A DNA stretch of 64,000 bases from Betaproteobacteria bacterium Ga0077527 (GCA_001464815.1 LNDW01000015.1:62001-126000); one strand, 5' to 3'. Shown: positions 8,745 through 17,602, counted from the stretch's first letter. Numbers and translations: made by a program. Notes: generated from the sequence alone by a model not told the origin.

Positions 8745-8799
8745 AGTTTCGATCAAGTTTGGATCAAATTTCGATCAGGTTTCGATCCGGCATCAATCC
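8745..8799. repeat. Four to five tandem 11 bp repeats upstream of the yqjD-like set
   Basis: Four head-to-tail 11-mers of consensus AGTTTCGATCA occupy 8745-8755, 8756-8766, 8767-8777 and 8778-8788; a weaker fifth (GGCATCAATCC) follows to 8799. The 11 bp pitch is about one helical turn, so all copies face the same side of the DNA, as expected for cooperative protein binding. They lie between the EI24 gene end and the yqjD-like start. Confidence 0.75.
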
Positions 8800-8857
8800 G
8801 TGATTTACGGCATGTACCGGCCGTTCATGCAGTGATGATACCAATACCGCACCGCGC

Positions 8858-9580
8858 TCAGGGCGCAGCCGCCCGCCGCGCCGCCAGCCGTCCCAGGCAG
8901 AAATGGGTGAACGCCAGCCCCGACAGCACCGGCACCGCAAGATTCAGCACCGGCACATAAAACAGCAGCGACAACGCCACACCCAGCACAAACAGCGGGC
9001 CGCGGCTGGCCGCAGTGATCTGCGTCATCTCCTCGCGCGAGGCATGGTCGGCCAGCGCGTCGTAGCGGAAGAGGCGCTGGTTGAGCCAGGCCGAATTGAG
9101 CAGCGGCGCGACAAAGGCGCCGATGCCGGTCAGCCACAGCGGCAGCGTCACTATCCACAGCAGCATGAACACCACGATCGCGAACAGCGCGTTGCCGATG
9201 CTGCCGGCAACACTGCCGCCGGCCTCACGCCGCAGCCCCGGGTAATGACGGTCCGCGACCCAGCGCACGATCACCGGCATCGCCACGACCTCGGTCACCA
9301 GCAGCGCGGTGACCAGCATCGCCGGCAGGATCGCCACCAGCACGGCGAGCACGGCGGTGTAATCAATCACCCACAGCGCATTCCAGTCGGCGAGCCAGCC
9401 CGCCACCGTGGTCAGGCCCAGCGCGCCGCGCACCATGCCGGTCCAGGCATCCCAGAACAGCCAGCCGAGCACCACCCACAACAGCAGACTGCCCAGCGGC
9501 GGCAGCAACAGCAGGCCGAGTATGCGCGGCTCGAACAGCGCGGCAAAGGCGCGGGTCAGCGATTGCGGTACCGTGTTCAT
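8858..9580 (-). CDS. EI24-domain (CysZ-like) membrane protein
   Basis: A 240-residue polytopic inner-membrane protein with about five hydrophobic spans and the DADHASREE-like loop (YDALADHASREEMTQI) that is typical of EI24/CysZ proteins. The family includes sulfate-uptake CysZ, but other members are uncharacterised. The ATG at 9580 overlaps the lrgB stop as ATGA (9577-9580); a GTG three codons upstream is also open. It is the last gene of a set of three with 4 bp overlaps. Confidence 0.8.
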   Translation of the reverse strand: MNTVPQSLTRAFAALFEPRILGLLLLPPLGSLLLWVVLGWLFWDAWTGMVRGALGLTTVAGWLADWNALWVIDYTAVLAVLVAILPAMLVTALLVTEVVAMPVIVRWVADRHYPGLRREAGGSVAGSIGNALFAIVVFMLLWIVTLPLWLTGIGAFVAPLLNSAWLNQRLFRYDALADHASREEMTQITAASRGPLFVLGVALSLLFYVPVLNLAVPVLSGLAFTHFCLGRLAARRAAAP

Positions 9581-10305
9581 GCGAACCACCGCCAGATCAC
9601 CAGCAACAGCGGCACCAGCAGCGCCGTAACCAGCCCGTTGAGACCCATGCCCAGTCCGGCGAAGGCCCCTGCCTGCTCGCTGACCTGGAAGGCCCGTGCG
9701 GTGCCGATGCCATGTGCCGACAGACCCGCGGCAAAGCCGCGCACGCCGTGGTCGGTGATACGCAGGCCGTCCAGAACATACTTGGCCATCACCGCGCCGC
9801 TGACGCCGGTGAACATCACCAGCACCGCGGTCAGCGAGGGGATGCCGCCGAGTTTTTCGGCGATACCCATCGCAATCGGCGTGGTCACCGACTTCGGCGC
9901 CAGCGACAGCAATGTTGACGGACTCGCCCCAAGCAGCCAGGCGATACCCACTGCCGACACGATGGCCGTCACCGAACCGGCAAGCAGCGCCATGATCAAG
10001 GGCAGGGCCAGCGTCTTCAACCGGCCGAACTGCAGGTACAAGGGTACCGCCAGCGCCACCGTGGCCGGGCCGAGCAGGAAATGCACGAACTGCGCGCCGT
10101 CAAAATAGGTCGCGTACGGCGTGTCGGTGAAATGCAGTGCGGTGACCAGCATTGCCACCGCCAGCAGCACAGGATTGAGCAGCGGATTAAAACCGGCGCG
10201 GCGGTACACCCAGTAAGCCGCCTGATAAGCGAGCAAAGTCATCGTCAGGCCGAGAAGCGGCGTCGCCGAAAGATAGACCCAGACGTCATTGATGCGCGGG
10301 TTCAT
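9577..10305 (-). CDS. lrgB: LrgB family protein (CidB/LrgB)
   Basis: A 242-residue inner-membrane protein with eight or so hydrophobic spans. The LrgB signature region is visible: PKSVTTPIAMGIAEKLGG near residue 137 and HGIGTARAF near 195. LrgB works with LrgA-type proteins in control of murein hydrolase export, programmed lysis or small-carboxylate (pyruvate/glycolate) transport, depending on the organism. It is linked to lrgA and to the EI24 gene by ATGA overlaps on both sides, so the three are one translation-coupled operon. Confidence 0.93.
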   Translation of the reverse strand: MNPRINDVWVYLSATPLLGLTMTLLAYQAAYWVYRRAGFNPLLNPVLLAVAMLVTALHFTDTPYATYFDGAQFVHFLLGPATVALAVPLYLQFGRLKTLALPLIMALLAGSVTAIVSAVGIAWLLGASPSTLLSLAPKSVTTPIAMGIAEKLGGIPSLTAVLVMFTGVSGAVMAKYVLDGLRITDHGVRGFAAGLSAHGIGTARAFQVSEQAGAFAGLGMGLNGLVTALLVPLLLVIWRWFA

Positions 10306-10664
10306 GATTCATCCTTCCGCCCCAGCTCCCGCCCCCTGATCATCCACTGCATCACCAGCGCACTGACAGCCATCGCCAGCGCCGTGCTCACAATGGTCGC
10401 GGCGAGGATCGGCAGCCATTCCCCCGACACCCTTGAAAAATGCACCATCACGCCGACACCGGCCGGCACAAACAGCAGCGACAGGTGCTGCAGGATGCCG
10501 TTGGCGGTGTCGCGCAGGGGTTCGGCCAGCGCACCGCGCAGCACCAGCGTGAAAAACAGCAGCAGCAGGCCGATCACCGGCCCCGGGATCGGCCAGCCGC
10601 CGAACTGCACGATCACTTCGCCGAGCAGCTGGAACACCAGCAGCGTGGTCAGCGCGCCGAGCAT
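10302..10664 (-). CDS. lrgA: CidA/LrgA family protein
   Basis: A 120-residue holin-like protein with four hydrophobic spans and the family motif PIPGPVIGLLLLF near residue 25. The start at 10664 is chosen because AGGAG precedes it in the reading direction and because the protein then begins with the first membrane span; the frame is open further upstream but that part is Arg/Cys rich and unlike the family. The TGA overlaps the lrgB ATG. A 132 bp gap separates it from the divergent pgi gene and probably holds both promoters. Confidence 0.9.
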   Translation of the reverse strand: MLGALTTLLVFQLLGEVIVQFGGWPIPGPVIGLLLLFFTLVLRGALAEPLRDTANGILQHLSLLFVPAGVGVMVHFSRVSGEWLPILAATIVSTALAMAVSALVMQWMIRGRELGRKDES

Positions 10665-10796
10665 GGTCACACTCCTGAAATCAAAGCCGTTTAAGCAAGG
10701 CTTCATTGTAAACGCGCCATCCCTGCCGGCGTCCGCTGTGACGTCCGCAAGGTAGAATCGAGTCATGTCGCAGCCCGCAATAGCCAAATCCGGCAC

Positions 10797-12368
10797 ATGC
10801 CCCGCACCTCACTGACCCGCTCGCCGGCCTGGCGCGCACTGGCCGCGCAGGCCCGCAACTGGCGCGCCCTGCACCTGCGCGATCTGTTCGCCGCCGACCC
10901 CGGCCGTTTTGAACGTTATTCGCACAGCGCCTGCGGCGTGCTCGCCGATTTTTCCAAGCAACGCATCGACGACCAGACGCTGCAACTGCTGTTGGCACTG
11001 GCCGCGGAACGTGGTGTCAGCGAACGCCTCGCCGAACAGTTCGCCGGAAAAAAAGTCAATTTCACCGAAAAACGCGCCGCACTGCATACCGCCCTGCGCG
11101 CTGCCGCTTCCGCGCCGCGTGATGTACAGCGCACGCTGAAACGCATGCGCCAGTTCAGTGAAGAACTGCGCAATGGCAAACATGGCAACGACGGCAAACC
11201 GCTGCGCGACGTGATCAGCCTGGGCATCGGTGGCTCGGCGCTGGGCACGGCACTCGCCGCCACTGCGCTGGCCGACGGCGAAGGCCCGCAGGTGCATTTC
11301 GTCAGCATGCCCGGCGCACCGCTGAAACGGCTGCTCGCCGGACTTGATCCGGCGAGCACGCTGGTGATCATACAGTCCAAGAGTTTCACCACCCAGGAAA
11401 CACTGCACAGCGCCGGCATCGTCCGGCAATGGCTGACTCAGGCTCTGGGCGACCAGGCCGCGGCGCAGCTTGCGGCGGTCACCGCCGTGCCCGAAGCCGC
11501 GCGCGCGATGGGCATCAGCGATGAAAGCATTTTCCCGATGTGGGACTGGGTCGGTGGCCGTTATTCGTTGTGGTCCGCGGTGGGCCTGCCGGCAATGGTC
11601 GCCATCGGCCCCTCACGTTTTGATGAACTCCTGGCGGGTGCAGCGGCGATGGATGCCCATGCTGCCGGCAGCGCAGCTTCCGGCAACCTGCCGCTGCTGC
11701 TGGCGCTGATCGATGTCTGGAACTTGAATTTCCTCGGCGCCTCGTCACGCGCGGTGTTCGCCTATGAACCCGGCCTTGACCTGCTGCCGGACTGGCTGCA
11801 GCAACTCGAGATGGAAAGCCTCGGCAAACGTATCGACCGCCGCGGCAAGGCGCTGCGATACCTCAGTGGCCCTTCACTTTGGGGCGGCCGCGGCACAGAA
11901 GCCCAGCACGCCTGCTTCCAGTGGCTGCACCAGGGCACGCACGACATGCCGGTGGAATTTGTCGCCTGCGCCGCAGCCGCGGCCGGTGATGAAGGCAGTC
12001 ATGCGATGCGGCTGGCGAACTGCTTTGCGCAATCATCGCTGCTGATGCGCGGCGTACATCCCGAAGAAACCGGCGCGGCCGGCGCCCTCGCCGCGCACCA
12101 GAGCCTGCCCGGCAACCGGCCCAGCACCACACTGCTGCTGCCACGGCTCGACGCCGCCAGCCTCGGCGCGCTGCTTGCACTGTATGAACACCGCACCGCG
12201 CTCACCGCCGCGCTGCTCGACATCAACGCCTTCGACCAGTACGGCGTCGAACACGGCAAACGCCTCGCTGGCAGCCTGCTGCCCGCGCTGTCGGGCGAGC
12301 CGGTGACGATGCCGGATGCTTCGACCGCCGGATTGATCACGCATGTTGGGAAAAACTTCAAACCCTAG
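10797..12368 (+). CDS. pgi: Glucose-6-phosphate isomerase
   Basis: A 523-residue cytosolic enzyme interconverting glucose-6-phosphate and fructose-6-phosphate. The phosphate-binding GIGGSALG, SKSFTTQET, the FPMWDWVGGRYSLWSAVG signature region and the C-terminal DINAFDQYGVEHGK segment (catalytic Lys/Glu/His region) are all present, and the length is slightly below the usual 545. It is transcribed away from lrgA. Directly after its TAG begins a large imperfect inverted repeat. No other glycolytic gene is adjacent. Confidence 0.96.
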   Translation: MPRTSLTRSPAWRALAAQARNWRALHLRDLFAADPGRFERYSHSACGVLADFSKQRIDDQTLQLLLALAAERGVSERLAEQFAGKKVNFTEKRAALHTALRAAASAPRDVQRTLKRMRQFSEELRNGKHGNDGKPLRDVISLGIGGSALGTALAATALADGEGPQVHFVSMPGAPLKRLLAGLDPASTLVIIQSKSFTTQETLHSAGIVRQWLTQALGDQAAAQLAAVTAVPEAARAMGISDESIFPMWDWVGGRYSLWSAVGLPAMVAIGPSRFDELLAGAAAMDAHAAGSAASGNLPLLLALIDVWNLNFLGASSRAVFAYEPGLDLLPDWLQQLEMESLGKRIDRRGKALRYLSGPSLWGGRGTEAQHACFQWLHQGTHDMPVEFVACAAAAAGDEGSHAMRLANCFAQSSLLMRGVHPEETGAAGALAAHQSLPGNRPSTTLLLPRLDAASLGALLALYEHRTALTAALLDINAFDQYGVEHGKRLAGSLLPALSGEPVTMPDASTAGLITHVGKNFKP

Positions 12369-12504
12369 CCACAGAGGGCACAGAGAGCACAGAGAGCACA
12401 GAGAGCACAGAGAGCACAGAGAAAACCAATTCCAGACACTCCGGCGCACTGGCATGACGTCATGTTTTTGCAGTTCTCTGTGTTCTCTGTGCCCTCTGTG
12501 GCTA
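12366..12504. repeat. Inverted repeat with GCACAGAGA tandem units between pgi and the DUF6494 gene
   Basis: The left arm begins at the pgi stop (TAGCCACAGAGGGCACAGAG) and runs into four to five 9 bp units GCACAGAGA up to 12422. The right arm (12478-12504) ends GTGCCCTCTGTGGCTA and is the reverse complement of the left arm. The loop is about 85 bp. I recognise this as the kind of CACAGAG-rich repeat that occurs between genes in many proteobacteria; in RNA it would make a long stem. Confidence 0.8.
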
Positions 12505-12537
12505 AAAAGCTTTTGACCTTAAGGAGATACAAACACC

Positions 12538-12744
12538 ATGAACGACGAAGCCCTGAACATGAGCATCCGCCGCTTCCTGAAAACCGTCGGCGTGAATTCG
12601 CAGCTGGCGATTGAAAAGGCGGTGCGCAAGGCCATCGAAGACGGCAAGCTCAAGAGCAGCGAGGCGCTGCCGGTGGCGATGACACTGAAAGTGGGCGGGA
12701 TTGCGCTCGACGTGACGTTTGACGGTGAGCTGAAGCTGGACTGA
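12538..12744 (+). CDS. DUF6494 family protein
   Basis: A 68-residue acidic protein that begins MNDEALNMSIRRFLKTVGVN and ends with a short beta-rich half (ALDVTFDGELKLD). The pattern fits the small DUF6494 family of Betaproteobacteria, whose function is unknown. AAGGAG at 12521-12526 gives a good ribosome site. It lies just after the CACAGAG inverted repeat and is convergent with orn. Confidence 0.7.
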   Translation: MNDEALNMSIRRFLKTVGVNSQLAIEKAVRKAIEDGKLKSSEALPVAMTLKVGGIALDVTFDGELKLD

Positions 12745-12800
12745 CGCTACGTAAAACCCGTCTCAAAACCTGCGGAGCGCAGGGATTTCTGAGGCGGGAG

Positions 12801-13346
12801 TCAGATCTTCATCACCTGCGCCCGGTAGTAGCGCAGTTCCTCGATCGATTCGTGGATGTCGGCCAGCGCTTCGTGCCTGCCGTGTTTGACCATGCCGCCG
12901 ATCACTTCCGGCTTCCAGCGCCGCACCAGTTCCTTGATCGTGCTGACGTCGATCATCCGGTAGTGGAAATAGGCATCAAGCTTGGGCAGGTACTTGACCA
13001 GGAAACGCCGGTCCTGGTGCACTGAATTGCCGCAGATCGGCGACACCCCTGAAGGCACGTAAGCCGACAGGAATTCGATCATCTGCTGTTCGACGTCCGC
13101 TTCGGACAACCGCGACGCTTTTACCCGTTCAATCAGGCCCGATTTGCCGTGGGTGGACTTGTTCCAGTTGTCCATCGCATCAAGCACGCTGTCCGGCTGA
13201 TGCACCACGAACACCGGCGCTTCGGCCACGGTGTCGAGCTGGGCGTCGGTGATGACAATGGCGATTTCGAGCACGCGCTCGACTTCGGGGTCGAGGCCGC
13301 TCATCTCCATGTCGATCCAGATCAGTGCGTTGGGATCCTGTGCCAT
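12801..13346 (-). CDS. orn: Oligoribonuclease
   Basis: A 181-residue DEDDh 3'-5' exonuclease that degrades 2-5 nt RNA and pGpG in the cytoplasm. The first acidic motif is [12 protein letters not shown], the middle has [12 protein letters not shown], and the last has [18 protein letters not shown], giving the DEDDh set. Length equals the usual 181. The ATG at 13346 is taken although the frame is open for a long way upstream, because that extension is an antisense copy of the M48 gene and resembles nothing. The M48 gene is divergent, 96 bp away. Confidence 0.96.
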   Translation of the reverse strand: MAQDPNALIWIDMEMSGLDPEVERVLEIAIVITDAQLDTVAEAPVFVVHQPDSVLDAMDNWNKSTHGKSGLIERVKASRLSEADVEQQMIEFLSAYVPSGVSPICGNSVHQDRRFLVKYLPKLDAYFHYRMIDVSTIKELVRRWKPEVIGGMVKHGRHEALADIHESIEELRYYRAQVMKI

Positions 13347-13442
13347 AATGATTTTCAGGATCCGCCCGGATCCAGTGAATTTTTGGTCCCGCATTTTGTC
13401 ACAGTCCGGACCCCGACATCCGCCCAAATCCGCTGAACCGCC

Positions 13443-14696
13443 ATGCAAAACCCTGAACAACTCTTCGCCATCCTGTTCATCGCCGCCCTGCTGCTGGGCA
13501 GCGCCCTGCGCCTGTGGCTGGCCGCCCGCCACGCCAGCCATGTCGCCGCCCACCGCGGCGCGGTGCCGGCGCAGTTTGCCGACGTGATCACCCTCGAAGC
13601 GCACCAGAAGGCCGCCGACTACACCGGCACCAAGACCCGGTTCTCGATGATCGGCATCGGCCTCGAATTGCTGATCGCGCTGGCGCTGACATTCGGCGGC
13701 GGCCTGCAGGCGCTGCACGAACTCACCGCCGCCTGGTTCGAGCCCGGCATCGTCCGCGGCCTTGCACTGATCGCCGTGGTGATGCTGGTGATGACGCTGG
13801 CCGACCTGCCGCTGAACATCTACCGCACCTTCGTCATCGAAGAGCGCTTCGGCTTCAACAAGATGACCCCGGCGCTGTTCTGGGTCGACTTCGCCAAAGG
13901 CCTGCTGCTGTCGGCCGCGCTCGGCCTGCCGCTGGTCGCCGTGGTGCTGTGGCTGATGGAACGCATGGGCGAATGGTGGTGGCTCTATGCCTGGGTGACC
14001 TGGATCGCCTTCAGCCTGTTTGTGCAGGCCATCGCGCCGACGGTGATCATGCCGCTGTTCAACAAATTCGCGCCGCTGGAAAACGACTCGCTCAAGGAAC
14101 GTGTCGAGCGCCTGCTCGAGCGCTGCGGCTTCAAGGCCAAGGGCCTGTTCGTGATGAACGGCTCGCTGCGCTCCAGCCATGGCAACGCCTTTTTCACCGG
14201 CTTCGGCAAATCCAAGCGCATCGTGTTCTTTGACACCCTGCTCTCGCGCCTCGAGCCGCAGGAAGTCGAAGCCGTGCTCGCCCATGAACTCGGCCACTTC
14301 AAGCTGAAGCACGTGATCAAGCGCATCATCTGGATGTTCGCAGCCAGCCTGGGCTTCCTCTGGCTGCTCGGCGTCGCGATGAAGCAGCCGTGGTTCTACC
14401 CGGCACTCGGCGTCAGCGAACCCTCGACCGCGATGGCCCTGGTGCTGTTCACCATCGTCGTGCCCGCATTCACCCTGCTGTTTCAGCCCCTGGGCGCGGT
14501 CTACTCGCGCCGGCACGAGTTCGAAGCCGATGCCTTCGCCGCGACGCACACCCCGGCGGCGGACCTGATCTCGGCGCTGGTCAAGCTCTACAAGGACAAT
14601 GCCTCGACGCTGACGCCGGACCCGCTGCACTCGGCCTTCTATGACTCGCATCCGCCGGCCATGCTGCGCATCGCAAAACTGCAACAGGCCGCATAA
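13443..14696 (+). CDS. M48 family metallopeptidase, Ste24-like
   Basis: A 417-residue inner-membrane zinc protease. HELGH at about residues 281-285 supplies the two His and the catalytic Glu, and [11 protein letters not shown] near 357 supplies the third ligand. Several hydrophobic spans surround the catalytic part, as in CAAX prenyl protease 1 (Ste24), and the N-terminal peptidase_M48_N region with [10 protein letters not shown] is present. Bacterial homologues are thought to act in membrane protein quality control. phhB follows 20 bp downstream, and rsgA after that, forming a compact set. Confidence 0.92.
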   Translation: MQNPEQLFAILFIAALLLGSALRLWLAARHASHVAAHRGAVPAQFADVITLEAHQKAADYTGTKTRFSMIGIGLELLIALALTFGGGLQALHELTAAWFEPGIVRGLALIAVVMLVMTLADLPLNIYRTFVIEERFGFNKMTPALFWVDFAKGLLLSAALGLPLVAVVLWLMERMGEWWWLYAWVTWIAFSLFVQAIAPTVIMPLFNKFAPLENDSLKERVERLLERCGFKAKGLFVMNGSLRSSHGNAFFTGFGKSKRIVFFDTLLSRLEPQEVEAVLAHELGHFKLKHVIKRIIWMFAASLGFLWLLGVAMKQPWFYPALGVSEPSTAMALVLFTIVVPAFTLLFQPLGAVYSRRHEFEADAFAATHTPAADLISALVKLYKDNASTLTPDPLHSAFYDSHPPAMLRIAKLQQAA

Positions 14697-14716
14697 GCAA
14701 CAAGCCCCATACCATC

Positions 14717-15046
14717 ATGAGCAGCCTCTCCCAGAAAAAATGCAAACCCTGCGAAGGCGGCGTCGCACCGCTGACGCCGGCTGAAACCGCGAGCCTGCTG
14801 AAGGGGCTCAAGGACTGGGCGCTGGCCGAAGGCAAACTGGTGAAGACCTTCAACTTCACCGACTATTACGACACCATGGCCTTCGTCAACGCCACGGCAT
14901 GGATCTCGCACCGCGAGGACCACCACCCTGATCTGACGGTGGGCTACAACAAATGCCGCGTGGAATACATCACCCACGCCATCGGCGGCCTGTCCGAGAA
15001 CGATTTCATCTGCGCCGCCAAGATCGACGCGCTGTTTGAACTCTGA
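14717..15046 (+). CDS. phhB: 4a-hydroxytetrahydrobiopterin dehydratase
   Basis: A 109-residue pterin-4a-carbinolamine dehydratase. The catalytic His cluster is in [20 protein letters not shown], and the N-terminal CEGG and the ALTHHDVGGL-like end ([19 protein letters not shown]) match the family. It recycles pterin for aromatic amino acid hydroxylases, although none is in the window; in Betaproteobacteria it often sits between the M48 protease and rsgA genes, as here. Its end overlaps the start of rsgA. Confidence 0.93.
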   Translation: MSSLSQKKCKPCEGGVAPLTPAETASLLKGLKDWALAEGKLVKTFNFTDYYDTMAFVNATAWISHREDHHPDLTVGYNKCRVEYITHAIGGLSENDFICAAKIDALFEL

Positions 15047-15935
15047 AACCACACTGCAGGGCCTGATCACCGCAGCCTACGGCCGCAGCTTCCGGGTCGA
15101 GGGCGGCGACGGCCTGGCACGCGACTGCGTCACCCGCGGCAAGCGTACCGACTACGCCTGCGGCGACGAGGTCAGCATCACTGTGCAGGGTGATGATCAG
15201 GGCGTGATCACCGGCTGCGCGCCGCGCAAGAGCCTGCTCTACCGCTCCGACCAGTGGAAACAGAAGCTGATCGCCGCCAACGTCACCCAGGCGGTCATCG
15301 TAGTCGCGCCACTGCCTTCCTTCGACCTTGAAGTAGTCGATTGCTGCCTCGCCGCGCTGGTGGCTGCCGGCATCAAACCACTGATCGTGCTCAACAAATC
15401 CGACCTGCCGGAATCAGCCAAGTCGCTGGCCGCGCTGGCGCCGTACACCACGCTTGGTGTGCAACTGCTGCAGCTCTCGGCACGCGACAGTGTCGCCGCG
15501 CTGACGCCGCGGCTCAGCGGTGAACGCAGCGTGCTGGTTGGTGAATCCGGCATGGGCAAATCGACCATACTCAACAGCCTGCTGCCGCAGGCCGAGGCGC
15601 ACACCCAGGAAGTATCAGCCTCGCTGGGCACCGGCAAACACACCACCACCCACGCGAAGCTCTACCATCTTGATGAACGCAGCGAGCTGATCGACACGCC
15701 CGGCGTGCAGGCCTTCGGCGTGCATCATCTCGGCGTTGAAGAGCTCGCCGCGGCCTTCATCGAGTTTCGCCCTCTGATCGGGCAATGCCGCTTCCGCGAC
15801 TGCCGCCACATCAATGAACCGGGCTGCGCCATCGCCGATGCGCAGGCCGCGGGACAGATCACGCCACGGCGGCTGGCGGTGTATCGCCGGCTGGCGGCAA
15901 TGAATCTGAAGAACGAGCGGCCGAGCTGGGCTTGA
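15036..15935 (+). CDS. rsgA: Small ribosomal subunit biogenesis GTPase RsgA
   Basis: A 299-residue circularly permuted GTPase: an OB fold first, then G4 (NKSD), G1 (GESGMGKST), G3 (DTPG), and a C-terminal zinc knuckle with Cys-x5-Cys-His and a later Cys ([14 protein letters not shown]). It acts in late 30S maturation. The start is a TTG at 15036 inside the phhB gene, an 11 bp overlap, so translation is probably coupled; no ATG lies near the expected N-terminus. Confidence 0.95.
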   Translation: MNSETTLQGLITAAYGRSFRVEGGDGLARDCVTRGKRTDYACGDEVSITVQGDDQGVITGCAPRKSLLYRSDQWKQKLIAANVTQAVIVVAPLPSFDLEVVDCCLAALVAAGIKPLIVLNKSDLPESAKSLAALAPYTTLGVQLLQLSARDSVAALTPRLSGERSVLVGESGMGKSTILNSLLPQAEAHTQEVSASLGTGKHTTTHAKLYHLDERSELIDTPGVQAFGVHHLGVEELAAAFIEFRPLIGQCRFRDCRHINEPGCAIADAQAAGQITPRRLAVYRRLAAMNLKNERPSWA

Positions 15936-15992
15936 ACAAGGCTTTTCTTGGGGAAACTTTCTTCAAGGTAAGCCCAGCAAACGCTGGTTCAG

Positions 15993-16033
15993 CCCCTCAC
16001 CCCAACCCTCTCCCCGCAAGCGGGGCGAGGGAG
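15993..16033. repeat. CCCTCACCC...CCCCGC repeat, copy 1
   Basis: CCCCTCACCCCAACCCTCTC followed by CCCGCAAGCGGGGCGAGGGA. The CCCCGCAAGCGGGG core forms a stem-loop. Related copies lie at about 25120 and 26697. It is a short intergenic repeat with no coding capacity, here in the convergent gap after rsgA. Confidence 0.75.
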
Positions 16034-16070
16034 TTTCTTGCGCGGCTAACCCATCCTGCGCAACTGCTCC

Positions 16071-16142
16071 GTCATTCCGGCGAAAGCAGGAATCCAGTGA
16101 TCGTAGGGATCGTAGGGTGCAATAATCGCAGCGCATTGCACC
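16071..16142. repeat. Two further intergenic repeat modules
   Basis: GTCATTCCGGCGAAAGCAGG (from 16071) is a palindromic unit of a type frequent in proteobacterial genomes. It is followed by GTAGGGTGCAATAATCGCAG and a closing ATTGCACC (16104-16141), another inverted unit. Together with the preceding module they fill the 214 bp gap between rsgA and the CobD-like gene. Confidence 0.65.
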
Positions 16143-16149
16143 GTTCGTC

Positions 16150-17070
16150 CTAACCCACCGCCTTCGCTATAGAAACAATAAACAGCAGCACCAGCCACAG
16201 CACCAGCGCGCGCCAGATCAGGCCAACCACGCCGCGCAGGTCTTCAACATTCGCCTCTTCGCCAAGGCCCAGCTCCGGGCGCTGGTTGAGCATGCCGTCT
16301 TCGCGCAACACGCCGCCGAGCTTCACTCCCAGCGCGCCGGCACCACTGGCCAGCACCACACCTTCGGCGCCGCGATTCCATGACGCAGCCTGCGTGCGCC
16401 AGCAGTAGGCGGCGTCCTCGAAATTGCCGGCCACGGCAAAACTCGCCGCGGTCACCCGCGCCGGCAGCCAGTCGATCCAGAAAAACGCACGCTCGGCGAA
16501 CAGCGCGAACACCCGCTTCTCGGGCTCCATCTGCCGGCCCCAGCACTCGGCGATCAGGTCGGCGGCGCGGTACACCACCGGGCCCACCGGGCCGAGCACG
16601 ACAAACCAGAAAATCGGGCCCAGCACATAACGGTGCGCCTGCAGCAGGCCGAGTTCAATCGACACCCGCGCCACTTCGGCGGCATTCAGTTCATCTGCCG
16701 GCACACCACGCCAGCGCCCGAGCACATCACGCGCGGTGTTGAGGTCGTGTTCACGCAGCGCCTGAGCGATGTCGGTGAAACCGTGGCTGAAGCGGCGGAA
16801 ACCGAGGCTCACATACAGAACCGCCACCGACCAGGCCAGCGCGAACATCGCGCCGAGACTGCCGAGCAGCGCATGCACGATCAGCACGATCAGCGCCAGC
16901 GGCAACACCGCAACCAGCCAGGCAATCGCACCGTGGCTCGCCTGCAATCCGTTGAACTGGTTTTCCAGCACATCGGCGTAACGCTCGTAGGCGGCGTACA
17001 GCGGATTGTTCTTGCGCAGCGGTTTGGCCTGCTCGATGAGCAGCGTGATGACCAAGGCGAGAAACTTCAT
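16150..17070 (-). CDS. CobD/CbiB family membrane protein
   Basis: A 306-residue polytopic membrane protein that starts MKFLALVITLLIEQ and carries long hydrophobic spans near 50-90 and 155-175 and at the C-terminus. This pattern matches the CobD/CbiB-labelled proteins of Betaproteobacteria, which also resemble AmpE. CbiB makes adenosylcobinamide phosphate, but no other cobalamin gene is near and the long soluble middle is unlike classical CbiB, so an AmpE-like sensory role is equally possible. The ATG is preceded by an AT-rich motif rather than a purine-rich ribosome site. Confidence 0.75.
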   Translation of the reverse strand: MKFLALVITLLIEQAKPLRKNNPLYAAYERYADVLENQFNGLQASHGAIAWLVAVLPLALIVLIVHALLGSLGAMFALAWSVAVLYVSLGFRRFSHGFTDIAQALREHDLNTARDVLGRWRGVPADELNAAEVARVSIELGLLQAHRYVLGPIFWFVVLGPVGPVVYRAADLIAECWGRQMEPEKRVFALFAERAFFWIDWLPARVTAASFAVAGNFEDAAYCWRTQAASWNRGAEGVVLASGAGALGVKLGGVLREDGMLNQRPELGLGEEANVEDLRGVVGLIWRALVLWLVLLFIVSIAKAVG

Positions 17071-17079
17071 GTTTTAATA

Positions 17080-17105
17080 AAATTATGTTTAAAAACAATT
17101 ACTTA
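17080..17105 (-). repeat. AT-rich motif copy A, containing the greB stop codon
   Basis: On the minus strand TAAGTAATTGTTTTTAA starts at 17105; its TAA at 17101-17099 is the greB stop. The 17-mer at 17089-17105 is identical to that at 39034-39050. It also forms the immediate leader of the CobD/CbiB-like gene (start 17070). Confidence 0.65.
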
Positions 17106-17602
17106 TTATATACCACCGAGATGATCTCGACATCCAGCTCACCGGCCGGCCGCCGCCACTTCACGGTGTCACCGACCCGCGCACCGAGCAGCGAACGCGA
17201 CAGCGGCGAAGCCCAGCTGATACGCCCCGCGACAACATCCGCTTCATCATCACCGACGATGCTGAAGGTTTCGCGCCGGCCGGTTTCATCCTCGACGCTG
17301 ACCGTGGCACCAAAACGCACTTCGTCCTTCGGCTGCAGCGCGGGATCGACCAGCTCCGCGCGCTCGAGTTGCGCCACGAAATAACGCAGGTCGCGTTCGA
17401 CCTCGCGCAGCTTGCGCCTGGCCTCCGAATCCTCTGCGGAGAGCGGCTTCAGTTGCTCGTGGCTTTCGGCCAGCTCGCGCATCCTCGCGCGCAGCTGCTC
17501 GAGCCCGCGCGGCGTCACGTAATTGGCGTGTCCGGGCACCGGCCGCTCCGGCAGCTCGTCGCCCATCTCATCATCACTTTCCTTGACGAATGCACGGCTC
17601 AT
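17099..17602 (-). CDS. greB: Transcription elongation factor GreB
   Basis: A 167-residue GreA/GreB protein: an N-terminal coiled coil (residues about 20-85, with VTPRGLEQLRARM at its start) and a C-terminal FKBP-like domain (EVRFGATVSVEDETG, ISWASPLSRSLLGARVGD). It binds the secondary channel of RNA polymerase and stimulates cleavage of backtracked RNA. The MSRAFVKESD start and the acidic residues at the coil tip favour GreB over Rnk. GGAGG precedes the ATG with good spacing. The stop codon sits inside an AT-rich repeat. Confidence 0.9.
   Translation of the reverse strand: MSRAFVKESDDEMGDELPERPVPGHANYVTPRGLEQLRARMRELAESHEQLKPLSAEDSEARRKLREVERDLRYFVAQLERAELVDPALQPKDEVRFGATVSVEDETGRRETFSIVGDDEADVVAGRISWASPLSRSLLGARVGDTVKWRRPAGELDVEIISVVYNK

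Noticed and set aside
12375-12422. CRISPR-like look of the repeated GCACAGAGA units
   Set aside because: Units are 9 bp with no spacers, and no cas gene is near; it is a simple tandem repeat in an inverted repeat.
12801-14684. A 627-codon open frame on the minus strand that includes orn
   Set aside because: Only its last 181 codons encode orn; the rest is antisense to the M48 protease gene and is open because of high GC. The start at 13346 gives the normal orn length.
15932-16153. A 73-codon open frame after rsgA
   Set aside because: It runs through three repeat modules and has no ribosome site or homologous features.
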